This document shows positions 58,701 to 64,000 of a stretch of 64,000 nt of DNA, in pieces. Position 1 is the first letter of the stretch. Every line of letters starts with the position of its first letter. The stretch comes from Coniella vitis (lineage: Eukaryota; Ascomycota; Sordariomycetes; Diaporthales; Schizoparmaceae): NCBI GenBank assembly GCA_011317545.1, contig WUJK01000005.1, positions 992,001 through 1,056,000 of the forward strand. Direction: 5' to 3'. The notes under the pieces were generated by a model. That model did not search any database. It saw nothing but the letters and a program-made list of their open reading frames with translations, and was not told where the DNA came from. Position numbers and translations under genes: made by a program.

Positions 58701-60498
58701 TCACAACCTAGCAGTCGACAACTGCTCACTTGTAACCACCACACCATGCACACGACCCTTCGCACGATCTCGCAACACCCTTCGCAGAATCTTGCCGCTG
58801 GCACTCTTTGGTATCTCGTCGATAAACTCAACCTCGCTCACCCACTTGCTCCGCACTTTGCGCTCCCGCACATATTGCAAGATATCCACACCGATGGCCT
58901 TGAGCTTCTGTACGTCACCCTCGCCCGCTGTTCCTCGTGGACCCTGTTTCAGCACGATGTACGCCTTGGGCCGCTCCCCCGCCCAATCATCTGGCTTGGC
59001 AAGCACCGCGCAGTCCTCAACGGCCGGGTGGCCCAGCAAGAGGTCTTCAAGCTCTGCAGGGGCTATACCGATGCCCTTCACCTTGATGAGTTCCTTTATG
59101 CGGTCGGTGATCGTGATGAAGCCTTCTGCGTCGATGACACCCTGGTCGCCGGTATGCAGGAACCCATCACTGTCAAAAGTCTCGCTGGTGGCTTTTTCGT
59201 TGTTGAGGTACCCCATGACTATCTGGGGCCCCCGAGCGAGAATCTCGCCTGGTTCACCGACCCCGGCCAAGCTGACGCCGTCGTCGCGGAGAAGCTTGAC
59301 CTCGGTGCTCGCGACGATGGTGCCGACTGTCCTTGCGCGGTCGAAGCGGCCTTGTTCTTGTGGTGGGGTCGCGGTGATGCAGCTGCAGCTCTCGGTCATG
59401 CCGTAGCCCTGCTTGAAACCTGTCCCGGGGAACTTGTCGCGCAACAGGGCGAGAATCTCGTCCGAGACGGGTGCAGCGCCGCTGCTGAACCGTTTTATGC
59501 AGCTCAGGTCGTACCCGCGCACGACCGGGTCCCGCACAAGGCGGATTAACAAGGGAGGCACGAGAAGGATCTCGCGAATCTGGAATCTGACGATTGTGTC
59601 GAGCATGGAGGGCATTGTGAAGGCAGGAAGCATAATGACCTCGGCGTTTATGGCGACAGGTAGATGCATGGCGTGGACGATGCCCGTGATGTGGAAGAGC
59701 GGCAGGACGCAGAGGACTTGCTTGTGGTCGTCTGGGGTGAGCGGGAGCATCTGCAGGACCTGGGCAATGACGTTTTGGTGGGCAATCATGACGGCTTTTG
59801 GCAGGCCTGTTGTGCCCGAAGAGAAGCTGAGGAAGGCGCAGATTTCCCTATTCTTCTTATGCTGGGGGATGCGGAAGGGAGCCGTTTGTCCCGAGGGCCC
59901 GTAGCTTTTGCCAAGGCGAATCAGGTCCTGGATGGTGGTGTAGCCCCCAAGTTGACCTTCCAGCAGGAAGATGTGCTCTTTTGGGATTCCGACGTTGCGG
60001 GCTGCTTGTGCAGCGACATCTATCGATGTCGGGTGCGTGGCAATGAACTTGGCCTTGGCGGTGCGCAGAGCATAGGTCATTTCCTCGACATTGTAGGCGG
60101 GCGACGCTCCCGAGACTATACCTCCGACCCGCACGGCAGCGAACAAGGTGACGGGATACCAGATGGTATTTCTGCTGAAGAGAGACAGTGTCTGCTGGGG
60201 CTGGAAGCCATACTTGCGGACGAGGGCGGTAGAGATGTAGATTGCATTCTCTCTGACCTGCCTCCACGACATGCGCTCGTTGGTGACGGCGTCACGGTAG
60301 CCCGCAAGGTCCTGGTCGTCATGCCCTTCGCTCAGGGGAGATGCCTTGGAATTTGGCTCGAATAGCCATGCCCAAATTGTGACGTTTGTAGGAACTGTGT
60401 GTGTTATTTTTGTATTAGTGTCTTTATCTTTGGTGGCAGACTTGAGAGGCATTTGACTCGCCGTCAATATCGAGATGAGTGCTCTTGAAGATCGACAT
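58701..60498 (-). CDS. 4-coumarate-CoA ligase-like acyl-activating enzyme, PTS1-like end
   Basis: The adenylate-forming family is clear: SFSSGTTGLPKAVM (about residues 202-215), YGMTES (343-348), GFLHTGDQG, ITDRIKELIKVKGIGIAP, and PKSASGKILRR with the catalytic Lys. My preferred model starts at 60498 (MSIFKSTHLDID) and uses a 67-nt GC-AG intron, 60461-60395 (GCGAGT, ACTAAT branch, CACAG), into VPTNVTIWAWLFEP, giving 576 residues. The alternative is an unspliced start at 60452 giving 583 residues with a non-family N-terminus. The end, STARL, fits a PTS1 tripeptide (Ala-Arg-Leu), so peroxisomal location is likely. The enzyme activates a carboxylic acid with ATP and CoA; the substrate cannot be read from sequence. 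Confidence 0.88.
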
Positions 60499-62721
60499 GC
60501 TGTATATGAGGATAACGATGGATTGAAGGGCCCAGAGCCCAAACTCAAACAAGACAGGACCTTGGATTGTCGGATCCTCCTATGTAATGTGTGCGGAGCC
60601 CTCGCTCAAGTCGCTCTCCTCTCCTACGTGCAGGCCGAGGCAGGCCGACCACAGCGGGGAAAGAGGCTTCTTCTCCTCATCTTGGTGTCCTTTGGCAGTG
60701 CTGGCACCTCGGTGGACTCTTTGAATGGCTGTGCTTTCCCCTCATCGGCGTATGCACCTTGCACCTTGGTCCCCCAGTGAGAAGCGTGTGGCTGCGGCTG
60801 GACTGGGGTGAGATCGCCGTGGCTGCCACAGTGATAGCAGATAGTAGCTGCTTGTCCACGGCGGCATCACAGCGATGTTTGGTGTTATTTCTGCCGGAAT
60901 ACTCGCGCAGTCCAGCCCAGAGCTTGGCAGAAGACGACAGTATCGCGATAAAAGGAACGGGGTAACTCTCGTCGAGCAATCAGTTATCGAGAAGTTACTA
61001 TGTACTACACTAGTAGAGATCCACGGAATATGGGCACATGGCAGGTGGGGCAGTAACAGGTACGTACCGTCCCTTGCCAGCAGTTGACCCCAGAGCCGTG
61101 GGCCTGGGCCGGGACGGCACCAAGCCTGCCAAGGTACCTGCCAGCGCGGTTAGTGTGCCCGGCTTGCCAGAGTGCGCCTGCCTGCTGATGTCATTCCAGC
61201 TACTATGTACACTGCAGGCTGGCACAAATGCAGAGCCCGAGAGGCTGAAGGCGAGCTCACTGGGCCAGTCACGAGCATCATGTCTTGTGTTTTTTTTTTT
61301 TTTTACGTCCAGGTGGCCTTGATGTTTTTGTTGCGTAGCAGCTGACTGCTGGAAGCCTTTCAGCCACCGTGTTTATCACACCTGGCCGCGGACGCTGTAA
61401 GGGTGGCCCAAATGGCAGCTTATACAGTACACGCTACAAAGTTACTTGGTTGTGGCAGCGCCGAAGAACAAACTCCAGCACCTGAACATCCACGACACAG
61501 CGTATAGAAGAGTTCGAAGGGGCAAAGGTCAATGGTCGCAGCCATAGCAAGAAACACAAAGAAGCGCTTCTTGCTTTTCAGACAAAATTAGGAAGCAGAC
61601 GAGCTGTGCAAAGACTGAAGGATGGCCCGGCATAAGCCAGGCCTCCTGTTGGGTCCCTCCAGGCCCATCGAGAGGACCGCACCACCGCCAAGTATAGGCC
61701 TGGGCCTCTATCCTGCAGGCCATGCACTCCCAAGATTAACCTAGTCACTGGTCAACCCGCAACCTCCAACGCTCCTTCCTCGCGCACCAAAGACAGCTGC
61801 GTGACAAGACAGCTGCAGCAAGCAGAAACAGCAAACTCATCAAGTACAGTAAGCGTTGCTGCTGCTCTTGCCCAGGCAAATCGGGCACATGGGCTGAGTC
61901 TTCCACAGCCTTCTGTCGCTGTCGCCAGCTCCTCTCCTTCTTTCGTCTTCCTCATCTTTACACACAGAAACACCCACGCAACTGACACTTCCTCTCTTTC
62001 TCCCCTTTCCTTCACCTCCTCCGAACTTTGCCAGCGGCTCGTCTGCTCCTCCGTATTTCGCTTTGGTCTGGATGCAACTGTATGCTACAGGATAGAGCCT
62101 CCCACCGCAGCAGCGCCAGTGACCAGGCGTGCAGCCGCCCGCTCCGCAGAGTTAGCCCACCTGCCCCAGCCGGACAGATCCCAAAAGCAGCGAGCACATC
62201 GAACCAAACATCAAGATACCCAGTCCCTGCATTTCAGGAACAGGAACAAGCCTGGTCAAGGTGAGTTCGCCTCCTCTTTGCTCTTGTACGGCACAATACA
62301 CTTCCAGGTCGCGAGCCCTCCCCAGCCATCCTATTTCAACCAGCGACCAAACAAAACGACCAAGAATCGTGCACCTGCTAATGGTCGCAGTAGGCATAAC
62401 AGCGCTCCCAACCACTTCTGCATGTAGAGCCGGGTCCTGCTCCGATTCCCAACCAACAAAAGCCGGAATCTTATTTACAATCCGGTGCCCTCGTGCTGCA
62501 CCTAGCGATATACATACCAAATTGGGTCTCCATACTCACGTCATACCACATCACTCGCGCATGCATTGTGGATGAAACTAGAAGTCACTTCTCGGTATTG
62601 ATCATCGCGTGTATTGATCATCGCGTTTCTTCGCCTTTTTCGAATTTCGCCATTGTCTTGCTCTGTATACTCTGCGCTTCTCGCATCTTCAAACTCCTTT
62701 CGCGCGCATTCTTCCTCCAAA
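60499..62721. other. intergenic region upstream of the right-edge gene
   Basis: The 2.2 kb hold divergent promoters of the ligase gene and the right-edge gene. There are two TACTATGTA copies (60996 and 61201) and a T14 run at about 61290-61303. The C/T- and A/C-rich stretch from 61900 to 62700 is probably leader of the plus-strand gene. Open frames here have no recognisable family. Confidence 0.5.
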
Positions 62722-64000
62722 ATGCCCGAAACAGTCTACCGCGAGTCCCGCAGTTATACGCGGGAGCGGGACGACCACTCTTCAGACGAGGACCGCTATA
62801 GCCGCACCACTCCCACCGTCCGCCGCTACAAGGTAACCACCACTGCCAACCGCGCCGCCCCTCCACAACCTCCACCCGTCGAGTTCGAGCGCACAGAGCG
62901 CATTATAGAGCGCGATTATGATATTGAGGATGATCGTCGCTCCCGATTTTCCTCACATACCCACCACAGTCACCATCCCGGACGTTCCTCTGGTGATTTG
63001 CTCGAGATTGATACCACTCGCCGGATAGAGCGCACCTACCCGCCAGAGAGACCTCACTCGGCTTTTGAACCCCCTGTGCGCAACACCACCGTGGTGGAGA
63101 AGGTCATCGAGCGTGAGCGGCCTCCCGTGCAGGACTTTTACGATATCACCAGGCGCAGCACTGTCAAAGATGATGGCCGCACTGTCATCTACGAGAAAAC
63201 CAGGGAAGTTGAGCGTGAGCAAGAAAGGTCGCCGGTCCACGAATATTACGACATGACGAGACGCAGCGCAGTCAGGGACGACGGGCGTACCGTCCTATAC
63301 GAAAAGACAAGAGAGGTTGAACGCGACGACGCCTACCCCCCGCCTTCGGAACGCTCACGCACGGTAGTCGAGAAAAAGATCGTGGAGCGTGAAGATGATC
63401 GCTGGTATGCTGATCGCGACAGAGCGCGCACGGTAGTTGAGAAGAAGGTCGTGGAGCGTGAGCGCCTCGACGACCCTTGGTATGATGACCGCGACAGATC
63501 ACGGACCGTAGTTGAGAAGCGAGTTGTAGAGCGCGACGATGGCCGCCACTGGGACGATCGGGACCGCTCTGTCTACGAGCAAACGACTGAGATTGAGCGA
63601 CAACGTGGTCCGATATCACCTCGGACGCCGCGTGACTGGGACCACCACTCACACTCGCACTCCCCTTGGGACCGCGATAATGTCGATGTGCGCCTAGAGA
63701 GACGCATTGAGCGCCGCGACGATGGCGTGGACGTCACTATCCAGCGGCGCACCGAAGAACGGCGCGATGAAACCCCACATGGCGAGTACCAGCAGTATCG
63801 CAGAGAGACAGAGTATTTTGAACCTCCTCCGCGGGAGCCAGCACCCATCATCATCCGGCCGCCCGCCCTGGAGCAGAGAATTATTGTCCAGGATGCCCCG
63901 GAGCCGGCGCCCATTGTTGTGCCTTACCGGCAGCCCGAGATGGCAGTCGCTCGAAGGCCTGACCTGCGTGAAGAGGATGACTACTACTACCGACGCAGGG
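62722..64000 (+). CDS. Arg/Glu-rich repeat protein (DUF8035-like), 3' partial
   Basis: The frame opens at 62722 (MPETVYRESRSYTRERDDHS) and stays open to the window edge, 426 codons without a stop. It is extremely Arg/Glu/Asp-rich. Two copies of a TRRS-V-DDGRTV-YEKTREVE unit occur near residues 140-200, followed by three to four copies of RTVVEKKIVERE spaced by W/Y-D-RDR. Later text includes DVRLERRIERRDDGVDVTIQ and EPAPIIIRPPALEQRIIVQD. No membrane segment is visible. Similar proteins with long charged repeats before a C-terminal DUF8035-type domain exist in Sordariomycetes (recall), but that domain lies outside the window. The role is unknown. The leader upstream is long and pyrimidine-rich. 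Confidence 0.8.
   Translation, partial: MPETVYRESRSYTRERDDHSSDEDRYSRTTPTVRRYKVTTTANRAAPPQPPPVEFERTERIIERDYDIEDDRRSRFSSHTHHSHHPGRSSGDLLEIDTTRRIERTYPPERPHSAFEPPVRNTTVVEKVIERERPPVQDFYDITRRSTVKDDGRTVIYEKTREVEREQERSPVHEYYDMTRRSAVRDDGRTVLYEKTREVERDDAYPPPSERSRTVVEKKIVEREDDRWYADRDRARTVVEKKVVERERLDDPWYDDRDRSRTVVEKRVVERDDGRHWDDRDRSVYEQTTEIERQRGPISPRTPRDWDHHSHSHSPWDRDNVDVRLERRIERRDDGVDVTIQRRTEERRDETPHGEYQQYRRETEYFEPPPREPAPIIIRPPALEQRIIVQDAPEPAPIVVPYRQPEMAVARRPDLREEDDYYYRRR

Larger units (their letters stand above)
5989..61209. repeat. dispersed 9-mer TACTATGTA, 15 copies outside coding exons
   Basis: Exact copies, by eye, start at 5989, 10975, 11626, 15107 (minus), 16240, 16395, 18474, 19271, 22533, 40114, 40394 (minus), 47670, 47752, 60996 and 61201; the span given covers them all. 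None falls in a coding exon. Some share longer cores, such as TTGTACTATGTAGTG at 10972 and 22530 and GTACTATGTATACAA at 16394 and 40113. Confidence 0.85.

Overview
The window is nuclear DNA of a filamentous ascomycete, probably a Sordariomycete and perhaps Hypocreales. The evidence is the gene content (HET-domain protein, Vac7, LaeA-type methyltransferase, DUF7924 and DUF8035-type proteins, PPxY arrestin) and the introns, which are mostly 48-270 nt with GTAAGT-like donors and CTAAC/CTGAC-like branch sites. The order is inferred by recall of these families, not by a database search. I see no bacterial, viral or transposase-type coding sequence and no CRISPR array.

Left part (1-11 kb): the 3' portion of a HET-domain gene runs off the left edge, followed on the minus strand by a small GPI-anchored secreted protein, a two-exon 98-residue single-pass membrane protein, and the vacuolar PtdIns(3,5)P2 regulator VAC7. 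From 10.25 to 20.25 kb the window is almost empty of protein genes. It holds simple repeats, a 45-base A tract, and a tRNA-Ala(UGC) with an intron. A 640-residue coiled-coil protein follows on the minus strand (20.2-22.2 kb).

Middle part (22-40 kb): ribosomal protein genes eL30 (minus) and uL16 (plus) diverge from a 400-bp promoter. After a 3.3-kb gap come an intronless uncharacterised 641-residue protein, the 18S rRNA dimethyltransferase DIM1 (minus), an alpha-arrestin-like protein with tandem PPxY motifs, and a four-exon SAM-dependent methyltransferase.

Right part (41-64 kb): a DUF7924-type gene with an apparent one-base frameshift, the spliceosomal DEAH helicase PRP2/DHX16, an ER DnaJ protein of the Scj1 type ending in HDEL, an uncharacterised two-exon protein with a coiled-coil tail, an alpha/beta hydrolase with a visible Ser-Asp-His triad, a Cys-rich single-pass membrane protein, a 4-coumarate-CoA-ligase-like enzyme with a PTS1-like tail and a probable GC-AG intron, and the start of an Arg/Glu-rich repeat protein that runs off the right edge.

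Most genes are ordinary housekeeping or accessory loci and do not form one pathway or a recognisable metabolite cluster. The most unusual non-coding signal is a 9-mer, TACTATGTA, found 15 times by eye. All copies are outside coding exons, about 0.5 is expected by chance, and several copies share 14-15 bp extended cores.
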